NCBI GenBank assembly: GCA_964639275.1
Contig: CAZXCQ010000164.1
Coordinates: 1 to 14,449 of the forward strand
Origin: CAZXCQ01 sp964639275
Lineage (GTDB): Bacteria; Desulfobacterota; DSM-4660; Desulfatiglandales; Desulfatiglandaceae
Direction of reading: 5' to 3'
DNA length: 14,449 nt
The notes beneath the pieces are model-generated. The model saw nothing but the letters and a program-made list of their open reading frames with translations, ran no database searches and was not told the origin of the DNA. The translations under genes and the position numbers were made by a program. The first letter of the stretch is position 1. Each line of letters starts with the position of its first letter. Positions 1 to 7,724 of the stretch are shown here, one piece after another.

Positions 1-630
1 AAACCCTTAAAGATAGCAAAGGCAACTTGTACCTGTTAAGTTAATGGCATTGGGTCTAACCCATCTAACGTTACAGATCCGTCCCTCTTCCTCACTCCGG
101 CTTTCCTGCTCGTATACCCTTGGCCAACGATTGCAGTGCTGAATGCCCTGTGATAGACATAATTGACATATGCCAGGTCTTAAGGTAATAGGCGAAACCA
201 TAGAATACAGCTGGATAGGCTTTGCCAAACCTTAGGGCTCGCTCAAAAATAATTTAGCAGAATTGACGCTCAGATTTGGGTCAGATTGGTTGCCGCGATT
301 GAGTGAAGCCACCCCAGAGAAATAGGCTCCGCATTTCACGGGGCAGGTAGGAATAGTTATGAGATGCTTTTGGAGCACCACTCCCTTTTTCGGGGGTCTG
401 AAAAAAGGAAACGGGTAGAGCAACGAATCGGGTCATATAAACGCAAAGTCCATATCGGATCTAGGATGGGCGAAAGCTCAAAAAAAGCGGTCATGGAGCA
501 GTCTGGTTCTTGCCCTAGGGAAAGGGCGGACAAAGGGGAGAAAACAGGTCCGGTTGGCTGTAAGGCCTGTCACCAAAAACAGACGTGGACTTTTTGAAGC
601 AATTTCTTTAGCCATATGAGGAGGTGACTC
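1..630. other. Gene-poor left edge
   Basis: I find no convincing gene here. The open frames on either strand lack a ribosome binding site and resemble no family I know. The last 200 bases before the small gene at 631 are purine-rich and contain short hairpins: GCCCT/AGGGC around 513-528, ACAGG/CCTGT around 544-570, and GTCCAT/ATGGGC around 448-472. The last follows ACGCAAA, which recalls part of a GEMM riboswitch, but the rest of that consensus is absent. The segment could be a structured leader for the gene at 631 or decayed coding DNA. Confidence 0.4.
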
Positions 631-894
631 ATGAGTTACACAAAAGATGATCTAATGAGAAAGCTGTTGGAAATGTATCCAGAAATCAAAACCTATGGGC
701 TTTCCACAAGTCTCGAATTTGATGATGGAAAAAACGCCTGGATCGTCACTTTCACCAAGGGCAAACACAACCGCCATGCCTTCCTTGACAAGAGTGATGC
801 TGATGCCTGCATCGAAGGAAATGCATGCATCTATCTTGGAGTTTTGATCGCGCAATATATCAAGGACATTGAAGCGGAGATCTCAGGCAAATAG
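631..894 (+). CDS. Small hypothetical protein, 87 aa
   Basis: I do not recognise this family. The ATG sits seven bases after a strong Shine-Dalgarno run (GAGGAGG), which is the main reason to believe it is a real gene. The product is a soluble-looking mixed alpha/beta protein with no signal peptide or membrane segment. Predicted parts are an N-terminal helix (about residues 5-16), a strand-rich centre containing AWIVTFTKGKHNRHAF, and a helical C-terminus (about residues 58-87). Two cysteines lie close together in DACIEGNACIYLG but do not form an obvious metal site. It is followed after 120 bases by a DUF202 gene on the same strand, with no clear functional link. Confidence 0.6.
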   Translation: MSYTKDDLMRKLLEMYPEIKTYGLSTSLEFDDGKNAWIVTFTKGKHNRHAFLDKSDADACIEGNACIYLGVLIAQYIKDIEAEISGK

Positions 895-1014
895 GTCAAT
901 GAGGTTTCGGGGATTTCAAACCAGGTCTTGGCTTAGGCTAGGGTTGCAGTGCCTTGATATGTAGTGGCCTCTGCTTTGGTCCATGCTGTCATTTTCACAG
1001 AGGTTAGAGCTGCA

Positions 1015-1389
1015 ATGCCGAAGGAAACCTTAAACCCGGAACAATCGGGAGGGCTGCACGGATCTACCAGCCCTGGGTTGGACAATATCATCATCAATGA
1101 GGTCCAGCTCCTTCTTGCCGAGAAAAGGACCTCACTCGCCACAATGCGCACGGGAATTGCGGTCTTTGTATTGCCCGCATCCGTACTGAGCGTGCTGATT
1201 GCGACGTCAAGATATTATGATATTATTCATGTGCTCAAGCTGCTTTTGCCCCTCTTGGCTTTGTGCGCAGCCTTGGTCGCTCTGGGAACCTATCTTGTCA
1301 CTCGTTCAATCATTCGGATTCGACGCGAAGACAGACACATCCTGGAAATCAAACGAAAATATAGCCAGATTGCCGAATTTATGGACTGA
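1015..1389 (+). CDS. DUF202 (YidH-type) inner-membrane protein
   Basis: The 124-residue product carries the DUF202 signature: a polar N-terminus, then LAEKRTSLATMRTGIA at about residues 34-49, matching the family pattern LAxERTxLAWxRTGxA. Two hydrophobic segments follow at about 46-64 and 73-94, and the tail is basic (RIRREDRH) and presumably cytoplasmic. DUF202 proteins are small inner-membrane proteins of unknown function. The frame also opens at a GTG at 964. I prefer the ATG at 1015 because AGAGG precedes it by about 10 bases and because the added 17 residues look like non-coding sequence. The family Trp after LA is replaced here (LATMRTG). Family membership is fairly sure; function is unknown. 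Confidence 0.7.
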   Translation: MPKETLNPEQSGGLHGSTSPGLDNIIINEVQLLLAEKRTSLATMRTGIAVFVLPASVLSVLIATSRYYDIIHVLKLLLPLLALCAALVALGTYLVTRSIIRIRREDRHILEIKRKYSQIAEFMD

Positions 1390-1609
1390 ACCTGAGACCA
1401 TTTCCAGCGGCAGACCTTTCGTCTTGTCTGTTCTTGGCTGGCTCGGACCAATCGATCATATTGAAATGCAGAAACTCCTTTCTATGGCACCGGTAAGTAA
1501 TGTGCCAGATATAACTGGGGATCAGCTCCCGGGACCTCGAAGGTGGTTCAGAATAGGCCCCTCTTGTCCCTGATACCACGCTGGATGCGAGAAAAGCTCC
1601 CTAGCTTAC

Positions 1610-2422
1610 CTAAAAAGCAAAGGAGAGTGTTACTCCCCCGAACAGGTGCCCAGCCTTGTTGCTCAAACTGTCCGCTTTGAGCAGATTTTTGGCATCACTG
1701 GAAAGGGGAAAGGAATAAGCGAGCATGGGGGTACAGGTAAAGTATTTGGCAAAGGGAATATTCAGACTGGCTGAGACCACCCCGTCGTGAAAGGCACTAT
1801 AATGTTCCCCCACTTTCTCTTCACCCGTGGCGGTAACGACGTACCGGCTGTTGATAATATAATACGCTGCCGAGGCAGCCAGGTCCAGGCTGATATCCTT
1901 GGGCAGTTCAAAGGAGTGGGAGATCCCCAGGTTGAAGTACCACGAATCGACCTTGGTTATGTCTTTGTAAACACTGAAGGTCGGTGCGAGTATGATGTCG
2001 CCCCCAATACGAAGGTAAAACTCCTGTTGGTCATCGGCCGAGTCCAGGGAGTAGTAGACATACCCCCCACCCAGTGTAACGGGTCCAAAACCCTTTTCGT
2101 ATGAAACGGTGAAATCGGTTTCATTCCAATTGGATTTTTTCAACCCATGTTGATGCGTATCCCAGTTTCCCCAGACATTCATGCTAAACCCTTTGTATCC
2201 CACCGTGGCAGAGGGCTGGATCACAGCGCTGTCTTTGCTCAACTCCCAGCCCCGCCAGATGTATTGACTGAAAACGCCCACATCAGCTGAGGCGCTCGGT
2301 TTATCTTCTTCCGCCATCTTGGGTTCTTCTGCACCTTCCTCACCAGCAAAGGTGGTTTGGTATCCGAATGCAAAAGCCAGGAAAAACAAAATAGCTGTCG
2401 TCGCCAAGATTCCGATTTTCAT
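1610..2422 (-). CDS. Outer-membrane beta-barrel of the Gcw_chp/TIGR02001 type
   Basis: The 270-residue product starts with a signal peptide (MKIGILATTAILFFLAFAFG, likely cut after TFA near residue 26). An acidic linker and the family hallmark GVFSQYIWRGWE at about residues 49-60 follow. The rest alternates aromatic and polar strands and ends in SFAF, a terminal Phe typical of barrels folded by the BAM complex. An upstream ATG at 2494 is in frame, but the start at 2422 has GAGGAG spaced about 6 bases away and begins the signal peptide directly. The gene lies 72 bases downstream of amtB on the same strand. Barrels of this family often accompany amtB and P-II genes, which suggests a role in outer-membrane passage during nitrogen limitation, though the substrate is unproven. 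Confidence 0.8.
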   Translation of the reverse strand: MKIGILATTAILFFLAFAFGYQTTFAGEEGAEEPKMAEEDKPSASADVGVFSQYIWRGWELSKDSAVIQPSATVGYKGFSMNVWGNWDTHQHGLKKSNWNETDFTVSYEKGFGPVTLGGGYVYYSLDSADDQQEFYLRIGGDIILAPTFSVYKDITKVDSWYFNLGISHSFELPKDISLDLAASAAYYIINSRYVVTATGEEKVGEHYSAFHDGVVSASLNIPFAKYFTCTPMLAYSFPLSSDAKNLLKADSLSNKAGHLFGGVTLSFAF

Positions 2423-2494
2423 CGATCTCCTCCTCATCTTCTTCATTTCTGAGCAATCTGCAAATGCAATTGGGTCTTTAGCCGTCTTTATCAT

Positions 2495-3826
2495 CTACTG
2501 TTGGGCATAGGATGAGACCTCGAAGTCAGGGTAGGCGTTTCCACCATGTTCGCCATAATCAAGACCCTCAGCCTCTTCTTCAGGCGAAACCCTCAGACCT
2601 ATTGTTTTGTCAATCAACTTAAATATCAAAAATGCCGTCACAAACGTCCAAACAAAGCAGACAACGATTCCAAGTACCTGTACGCCGATGATCTTGGCCG
2701 AGGTCCCGCCTATATTAAAGATACCAGCCGCAAGGGTTCCCCATGCACCATTTACTCCGTGTACCGAGATGGCGCCAACCGGATCATCTATCTTGATCCG
2801 GTCAAAGAAGACCACAGAGAATACAACGATTATTCCGGCAGTCGCTCCTATTATCACCGCGCTCAGTGGCGATATGCTTGCGCACGGGCTTGTGATGGCC
2901 ACCAGACCGGCCAAGGCCCCGTTAAGACTCATACCAACATCTGGTTTTTTAAACTTGATCCACGACGTTAACATGGCGAAGATAGATCCGGCAGCCGCGG
3001 CAAGGTTTGTGTTCACAAAGATCATGGCAATATCTTTGCTGGCAGCAGTGGTGGAGCCGGGGTTGAAACCAAACCATCCTAACCAGAGAATGAAGACCCC
3101 CAGGGCAGCCAAAGGGAGATTGTGCCCCAATATAGGTCTTATACTGCCGTCTTTTCCATATTTTCCTAGCCTGGGACCAAGGACGATGGTCCCTGCCAAT
3201 GCGGCCCAGCCCCCAACGGAATGAACCACGGTGGATCCAGCGAAATCAATAAAACCGAGTTTCTCGAGCCATCCACCGCCGTGGAAAAGTCCTCCCCATG
3301 CCCAGCTCCCGAAGATCGGATAGATCAGTGCACTTACAAAGATACTGTAGATCAAGTAGCCTGAGAACTTGGTCCTTTCTGCCATGGCCCCTGATACGAT
3401 GGTTGCAGCCGTGGCGCAGAAAACGACCTGGAACATCCAGAAGGCCAGGACCCACGGATCACCTTCTGCTTTGAAGTCGCTGAGAAAAAAACCCGTGGTT
3501 CCTATCCACCCTGATTTTGAAATGCCAAACATGAGCCCAAAGCCGATGGCCCAGTAAGCCAGAGAACCCATGGAAAAATCCATAAGGTTCTTCATCATGA
3601 TGTTGATGGCGTTCTTGGCCCGGGTGAATCCGGCTTCCACCATGGCAAAGCCCGCTTGCATAAAAAAGACCAGGGCCGCAGCCACCAGGGTCCACACATA
3701 ATCCGCATTGGTCTGAACCAGTTGGATCGCCTCTTTATTGGATACGGGCGTTGGGGGTTCGTCTCCGGCCCATGTTACGGAAATCGCACTCGTCAGCAGC
3801 ATCAAAAATAGGACAATCGTTTTCAT
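2495..3826 (-). CDS. amtB: Ammonium transporter AmtB
   Basis: This is a full-length Amt-family channel of 443 residues that conducts ammonium/ammonia across the inner membrane as a trimer. A signal peptide (MKTIVLFLMLLTSAISVTWA) precedes eleven hydrophobic segments. The twin pore histidines are visible as H202 in VVHSVGG and H356 in ISVHGVNGAWG. The tail has the conserved P-II-docking stretch GLRVSPEEEAEGLD, so the channel should be gated by a P-II protein. I chose the ATG at 3826, not the frame opening at 3919, because GGGAGG precedes it and it starts the signal peptide; the longer frame only reads leader DNA containing a P-II remnant. A sigma-54 promoter lies about 200 bases upstream and the Gcw_chp barrel follows downstream. 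Confidence 0.96.
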   Translation of the reverse strand: MKTIVLFLMLLTSAISVTWAGDEPPTPVSNKEAIQLVQTNADYVWTLVAAALVFFMQAGFAMVEAGFTRAKNAINIMMKNLMDFSMGSLAYWAIGFGLMFGISKSGWIGTTGFFLSDFKAEGDPWVLAFWMFQVVFCATAATIVSGAMAERTKFSGYLIYSIFVSALIYPIFGSWAWGGLFHGGGWLEKLGFIDFAGSTVVHSVGGWAALAGTIVLGPRLGKYGKDGSIRPILGHNLPLAALGVFILWLGWFGFNPGSTTAASKDIAMIFVNTNLAAAAGSIFAMLTSWIKFKKPDVGMSLNGALAGLVAITSPCASISPLSAVIIGATAGIIVVFSVVFFDRIKIDDPVGAISVHGVNGAWGTLAAGIFNIGGTSAKIIGVQVLGIVVCFVWTFVTAFLIFKLIDKTIGLRVSPEEEAEGLDYGEHGGNAYPDFEVSSYAQQ

Positions 3827-3911
3827 TAATGCCCACCTCCCTCTAGATGACATCTTTACCGGTCTCTCCGGTTCTGATGCGGATAACGTCTTCAATCGGC
3901 AATATAGAAAC

Positions 3912-3925
3912 CTTTCCACTTTCCA
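3912..3925 (-). repeat. 7-bp tandem duplication breaking the P-II remnant
   Basis: CTTTCCA occurs twice head to tail on the plus strand (TGGAAAG TGGAAAG on the coding strand). Its length is not a multiple of three, so it shifts the frame inside the conserved GDGK segment. Confidence 0.85.
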
Positions 3926-3937
3926 TCGCCTATGGTG

Positions 3938-3972
3938 CCTGTGTGGCCCTGCTTTTGAATCGAGGCCACAGG
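3938..3972. repeat. Inverted repeat in the amtB leader
   Basis: CCTGTGTGGCC (3938-3948) and GGCCACAGG (3964-3972) form a 9-bp stem with a 2-base bulge and a 15-base loop. It lies between the sigma-54 promoter and amtB, inside the P-II remnant. No U-run follows, so it is not a standard intrinsic terminator; it may affect leader folding or be incidental. Confidence 0.4.
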
Positions 3973-4027
3973 TTCAGCGGTCATGATGGCTTTTGGTTCC
4001 CCGGGACCATTTACCGCCGATTCATAG

Positions 4028-4042
4028 GCAAAGGTTGTGCCA
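4028..4042 (-). promoter_or_regulatory. Sigma-54 promoter for the amtB unit
   Basis: On the minus strand TGGCACAACCTTTGC matches the sigma-54 -24/-12 consensus (TGGCACR-N4-TTGC) with the required GG/GC spacing. Transcription would start near 4016, about 190 bases before the amtB ATG. Sigma-54 control through NtrC is the usual arrangement for glnK-amtB. I saw no clear NtrC dyad (TGCACC-N5-GGTGCA type) in the 200 bases upstream. Confidence 0.75.
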
Positions 4043-4277
4043 GGGTCTAAAATAGGGCGGATTAAACCGGATAACTAGACGAAACTATGGGGTTTTAAAT
4101 AGTAAAATGGGAGGAGACGCAATTTTCTTGATGTTACAAAAATGTATCAATGTAGCCATTACTCAACGAATTTGTAGGGTAAATTCCTATTAACAACTAT
4201 TTTGTAGAAATAAGGCGGCCGGGGTGAATGGGGTTTGGTGAAAAGACGTGGTGGTCAGTATGCTGCTCAACTGTTCT

Positions 4278-4745
4278 CTAATCTGAAAACTTGGCCGGAA
4301 AAGGCGGATCGGCAACCGGGATTTTTCCAGGGATAATCAGAGCCGTCAGGGTTCCGTGCCCCAGAAGTTTGCCGGTTTCTCCTCTGACCTCACAATCCGC
4401 ATAGCCGATGGTCCTGCCCAGTTTGATTTGGTGGCCCTTTGCAATCACCTTCCCGGATATGGAAGGGGCAAGGAAATTGACCTTCAAATCAACCGTGGTG
4501 AGTCCTGCATGTTCATCCTCAATGCCGTAGTAGAGGGCCCAAGAGGCCGCAGAATCGACAATAGATGAAAAGACACCCCCATGAATTGCACCACACGGGT
4601 TCAGGTGCTTATCGGCAAGACCGATTTCCGTGGTTGAATACCCAACGCCGATGTCCTGCATCCTCATTGATAGGAGTCTAAAGAAAGGGGCGTTATTTAT
4701 GACAGCAATAAGTCTTTCAACATGCGCCGGATTGGGTGTTTTCAT
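4278..4745 (-). CDS. PaaI-type hotdog-fold acyl-CoA thioesterase
   Basis: The 155-residue product has the length and signature of the PaaI/DUF4442-like hotdog thioesterases, which hydrolyse acyl-CoA (often aromatic or short chain) in the cytosol. The motif NPCGAIHGGVFSSIVDSAAS spans about residues 49-68, with the HGG at 55-57 opening the central helix and D64 as the expected catalytic acid. The second half (residues 80-137) has the alternating strands of the hotdog sheet, including VDLKVNFLAP and GRTIGYADCEV. GGGAGA lies about 6 bases before the ATG. Substrate cannot be told from sequence. It precedes the amtB unit on the same strand but is separated by the sigma-54 promoter. Confidence 0.88.
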   Translation of the reverse strand: MKTPNPAHVERLIAVINNAPFFRLLSMRMQDIGVGYSTTEIGLADKHLNPCGAIHGGVFSSIVDSAASWALYYGIEDEHAGLTTVDLKVNFLAPSISGKVIAKGHQIKLGRTIGYADCEVRGETGKLLGHGTLTALIIPGKIPVADPPFPAKFSD

Positions 4746-4770
4746 GATCTTCTCCCACTAATGCGCCAGA

Positions 4771-4789
4771 TATTACCGAAGATGTAATA
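4771..4789. repeat. Small palindrome upstream of the thioesterase gene
   Basis: TATTAC (4771-4776) and GTAATA (4784-4789) form a perfect 6-bp inverted repeat with a 7-base spacer, 26 bases before the thioesterase start. It could be a repressor site or an mRNA hairpin; nothing decides between them. Confidence 0.3.
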
Positions 4790-4861
4790 CCTAGCGGTAA
4801 AATTTTCACGCCGGCCTGCAAAAAGGTCTAAGGCGGCATCGCATCAGGTTAGGAATCTCAG

Positions 4862-5779
4862 TCAATCCCCCTTTCCCATGACTGACAGAAGCCTGCGCCT
4901 TAAAGAAAAAGACCCCTTTCGGATATGGTCGAGCTTTTCGCGCGCCGCTTTTTCTCCTTCAGAAATTAGATCCATAGCGCGGCCAAAGTCCGTCCAATGT
5001 AAGTCTCCAACCTGTGGAAGAATAACTACATCTGCCTCTTGGAGTAAACGCTGTTCGAAATAAAAGAGCCCTATATTCGTGGAACGGACATAAATATCCA
5101 CGGCTGATGAAAATTTCTCGGTAGAGTGAATTTGGCTGTTCACGCTCACTGCCACAATAAACTCTGCCCTCTCTGCTTTCGCTACTGTTGTGGGTACCAT
5201 ATAGGTTATCCCCCCATCGGATAAAAGCTTTCCATTAGTCTCCTGCGGTGATATAGCTCCTGGTACCGAACAGCTCGCCATCACTGCCTCACGCAAAGAG
5301 CCCTCAGAGATGACGATAGGCCTACCGCTAACAAGATCCGTGGCAACAGCCCTGAAAGGGATTATCGTGTCTTGTATCTCAATATCAGGAAGAAAAAATT
5401 CAATCATGGCTTGGAAATCTTCATTATCGAGTATTCCTGCCTTATGCATAGCCTGGGCAAGCAATAGGCGGTTCTTCAGAAAGGCTTGAATTTTTTGAGA
5501 CAGACTCAATTTCTTATTCGCCTCAAAATCTCTGATATTCTTAAGGGCGGAGTGTCGATAAATCGGACTTTCCAAAAAGTCTTCTATTCTCTTCTCTAAT
5601 TCAAGAGTCTTAAGACCACTGGCAAAGGCCCCACCCACCAATGCTCCGATACTGCTCCCCACTATTATATCGATGGGAATAGACTCGTCATCAAATACCT
5701 TGAAAACTCCAATGTGAGCGAGACCACGTGCCCCTCCTGCTCCAAGGGCAAGACCAAGTTTTTTCCGTTTCCATATCAT
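4862..5779 (-). CDS. Patatin-like phospholipase (RssA-like)
   Basis: The 305-residue protein is a complete patatin-fold lipid acyl hydrolase with a Ser-Asp dyad. It shows the glycine-rich oxyanion loop GAGGARGLAHIGV (about residues 13-25), the nucleophile elbow GSSIG with S43, the conserved ATDLVSG and ASCSVPG segments (about 146-173), and the catalytic Asp in SDGG (D188). There is no signal peptide, so it probably acts in the cytoplasm or on the inner face of the membrane, as for RssA-like proteins. GAGGA precedes the ATG by about 9 bases. It starts only 14 bases after the stop of the truncated cyclase and is probably co-transcribed with it. Confidence 0.9.
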   Translation of the reverse strand: MIWKRKKLGLALGAGGARGLAHIGVFKVFDDESIPIDIIVGSSIGALVGGAFASGLKTLELEKRIEDFLESPIYRHSALKNIRDFEANKKLSLSQKIQAFLKNRLLLAQAMHKAGILDNEDFQAMIEFFLPDIEIQDTIIPFRAVATDLVSGRPIVISEGSLREAVMASCSVPGAISPQETNGKLLSDGGITYMVPTTVAKAERAEFIVAVSVNSQIHSTEKFSSAVDIYVRSTNIGLFYFEQRLLQEADVVILPQVGDLHWTDFGRAMDLISEGEKAAREKLDHIRKGSFSLRRRLLSVMGKGD

Positions 5780-5793
5780 TGTTTAATTCCTCA

Positions 5794-6366
5794 TCACCGA
5801 TCATACCCAAAAGGAGTCAAGAGCATGTTGACCTCACCCATCACCACAAGACCCGTATTGATCCCGGTATGCATCCATACGGGCCTTCCGATCTTCTCCT
5901 CTATTTGCGGGCTTATGGACCGGACAAGACGATTTATCTCCGTTGCAGCCTTGACAGCCCTGATCGGATCATCCTCATGGGTCTTTGGGGCGCCAAAGAT
6001 CGCCATGATCGTGTCTCCGATGGACTTTTCGATGAATCCGTCACGATTCGACACAATCTGAGCGACATTACCAGAGATATGACCCATGACCTCTTTGACG
6101 TCTTCGGGATCGAGCTTCTCGGATAGGGACGTAAATCCCGAAAAATCTGAGAAGAGAACGGTTACATATTTTCGTTCTCCCTCTTTTTCCGGGACACCGG
6201 CCTTTTCTACACCGGGGTCCAGTTTCGTGCCGCATCCTTCGCAGAACTTGTCCCCGGGAAGGTTCTCAAAACTGCAGATAGGGCAAATGACGGATAATTT
6301 GGCCCCGCATTCTCTGCAGAACTTTCTCGCTTCTGGATTCTCATCCTGACATCTCGGACATTTCAT
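5794..6366 (-). pseudogene. Truncated zinc-ribbon class III adenylate cyclase
   Basis: The 190-residue frame begins like the large double-zinc-ribbon cyclases that normally continue into an AAA-type ATPase and TPR repeats (about 1000 residues in all). Two zinc ribbons occupy residues 3-45 (CPRC/CREC and CPIC/CEGC). The cyclase domain follows with both metal aspartates, D74 in FSDFSGFTS and D118 in KSIGDTIMAIFG. Family-like sequence stops at GINTGLVVMGEVN (about residue 180). Ten unrelated residues and a stop follow, so the GDxVNxAxR segment carrying the transition-state Asn/Arg is lost. It should not cyclise ATP by itself. GGGAGGG precedes the ATG, so it may still be translated. The break point lies only about 45 bases from the patatin start. 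Confidence 0.85.
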
Positions 6367-7004
6367 TTGCGATACCCTCCCGGCAAATGGCCAAAAAGGC
6401 TGGGTTAAGAAAAAGGGAAGGATTTAAGGTTCTTTGCCCGTATCTTTATCCGTTTAACGTCTCGATCGAACTGCCGGGTGTATGTTGGAGTACGCATCAG
6501 ATGCCTAATTTCCTGAACCCATCATCCGCGTCCTCGCACACGGCGAGATTACGTCCAGCGTCCGTATCGCCAAATGTCTGACGTGTGGTTTCATTGGGTA
6601 TGACTATGTCGAGGGGAAGCCCTTTTCGCAGCTCAACTTGCCTGTAAAAAAGGGGAATCGCTTGAGTGGTGGTCAGTCCCGGATCACGGAATACCTGTCT
6701 TTTCTACCCTGTCTTTCAGATCGGGTTCGATCCTGGCTCTTACTGTTGATGTCTTATTCAGGACTCACCTCCATTGTGCCAGTATGTAGCACAGATGAGG
6801 AACATTTTCAAAATTTCAATGCACCCCCTGACATGCCGGCATGGCCAGTCACCAGTGCAAAGGGATTCACCAAGATAAGAAGAAGACAAAAGTGACTTAA
6901 ACCACGATATTGAATATTATCCCGGCAAATGATTATGAAAACTATATTGCAGCTGTGACTGGGTGGGGGACTGGGTGGGGGATATCCTTCAATAGTTGAA
7001 TAAG
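6367..7004. other. Intergenic region with a possible decayed coding stretch
   Basis: No recognisable gene. On the plus strand a frame stays open for about 130 codons from near 6503 to 6895 and includes KCLTCGFIGYDYVEG, a CxxC motif with some protein-like character, but it has no start, no ribosome binding site and no family I recognise. It may be the tail of a decayed gene. The promoter of the truncated cyclase should also lie in this interval, but I could not assign -35/-10 boxes. Confidence 0.35.
6957..6981 (+). repeat. 12-bp tandem repeat, G-quadruplex-like
   Basis: GACTGGGTGGGG occurs twice head to tail followed by one more G, giving four G-runs (GGG, GGGGG, GGG, GGGGG) separated by one to three bases. 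This fits the usual G-quadruplex pattern on the plus strand. It lies 24 bases beyond the stop codon of the alpha/beta hydrolase gene, so in that transcript it would appear as C-runs. Confidence 0.7.
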
Positions 7005-7724
7005 TTACAATCCTGCCGCCTTAATCAGGCCTTGTGCAACAATCTCGGGTCGTGCAAAAAGCGTCTCATGCCCGCCTTCAATCTCAATTAAATCATACTC
7101 TCGAAGGTTCTGGGCCATCCCCATATAAGCCCCTTCAGGCAGTGAGCGGTCGTCCCTGCAAAACAGGACTGTTTTGGAAATATTGAGCTTTTCGAACTCC
7201 TTGGTGCTCACCTTAGTAGTAAAGAGGGCCAAAGGCTGAGGGACAAGCCGGTCAATCAAAGCATCCTGGATATCCACCGGTTCTCCCGCCATGAGCATCC
7301 CCCTGACGAAATCCTCCATCACCGGAACGCTGTTATCCGGCAAGGCGTTGGCGGCCGATGTCATCGCCTGGGCAACATCGGGTGGCACCAGATCGAATTG
7401 GGCCGTGCTATCAGAGAGAATAAAGGCATTGTGAAAAACAAGCCTCTCGATCTTATCCGGCACCCTGGGGGCGGCCACCTGAAGAAGGAACCCTGCGCTA
7501 GAATGCCCAACCAGAACAACCGGCTCAGGTTGTACCCTGAGGACTTCGACGATTTTTCCCACATAAGAATCAAAAGTTATCTGAGAGCGGTCATCTCCCG
7601 GACTGTGCCCAGGCATGGTGGGGGCTTCTGCAGTATGCCCCACGTTTTCCAATTCTTTTTGAACGCCACTCCAGCACCAGCCCCCGTGCCAGGCACCGTG
7701 AATGAGAACGAAGTGTTTGCCCAT
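7005..7724 (-). CDS. Alpha/beta hydrolase of the methylesterase/hydroxynitrile-lyase-like group
   Basis: The 239-residue product is a compact alpha/beta hydrolase. The N-terminal HGAWHGGWCW (residues 9-18) forms the oxyanion region typical of the plant-methylesterase/HNL-like subgroup. The nucleophile is S75 in GHSSAG, where the last Gly of GxSxG is Ala. D191 or D192 in CRDDRSLP and H219 in EGGHETLF complete the triad. The lid (about residues 110-165) is short and helical. GGGGAGATG precedes the ATG. There is no signal peptide, so it is cytosolic. Members hydrolyse esters of small molecules, and the substrate cannot be read from sequence. It stands alone on the minus strand, with the accessory tract upstream. 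Confidence 0.88.
   Translation of the reverse strand: MGKHFVLIHGAWHGGWCWSGVQKELENVGHTAEAPTMPGHSPGDDRSQITFDSYVGKIVEVLRVQPEPVVLVGHSSAGFLLQVAAPRVPDKIERLVFHNAFILSDSTAQFDLVPPDVAQAMTSAANALPDNSVPVMEDFVRGMLMAGEPVDIQDALIDRLVPQPLALFTTKVSTKEFEKLNISKTVLFCRDDRSLPEGAYMGMAQNLREYDLIEIEGGHETLFARPEIVAQGLIKAAGL

Larger units (their letters stand above)
3843..3984 (-). pseudogene. 3' remnant of a P-II regulator gene (glnB/glnK-like), frameshifted
   Basis: Read on the minus strand, the last 23 codons give SILPIEDVIRIRTGETGKDV plus a final Ile, the C-terminal signature of P-II proteins. Just upstream, in a different frame, is SIQKQGHTGTIGDGK, which aligns with the family segment IxKAARTGKIGDGK. The two frames are separated by a perfect 7-base tandem duplication (TGGAAAG twice, 3912-3925). 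Deleting one copy gives GDGKVSILPIEDVIRIRTGE in one frame, as in intact P-II. The upstream 60-70 residues, including the T-loop, are missing; sequence 5' of about 3984 does not resemble P-II. The remnant lies directly before amtB, where glnK usually sits, so P-II control of this AmtB must come from another locus. Confidence 0.82.

Noticed and set aside
440..500. ACGCAAAG with a following hairpin, resembling a c-di-GMP (GEMM) riboswitch core
   Set aside because: The second conserved half (GGUAGC...GGUUGCC type) and the upstream GGCAAACC stem are not found, so the match is only a short string.
364..597. 77-codon plus-strand frame before the small gene at 631
   Set aside because: No ribosome binding site, no recognisable family, and a highly charged low-complexity composition that fits structured or non-coding DNA better.
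2546..3557. Long plus-strand frames opposite amtB
   Set aside because: They are antisense shadows of a gene with clear Amt motifs and have no starts with ribosome binding sites.
6503..6895. Open plus-strand frame with a CxxC motif
   Set aside because: No start codon context or family match. It is described only as possible decayed coding DNA, not called as a gene.
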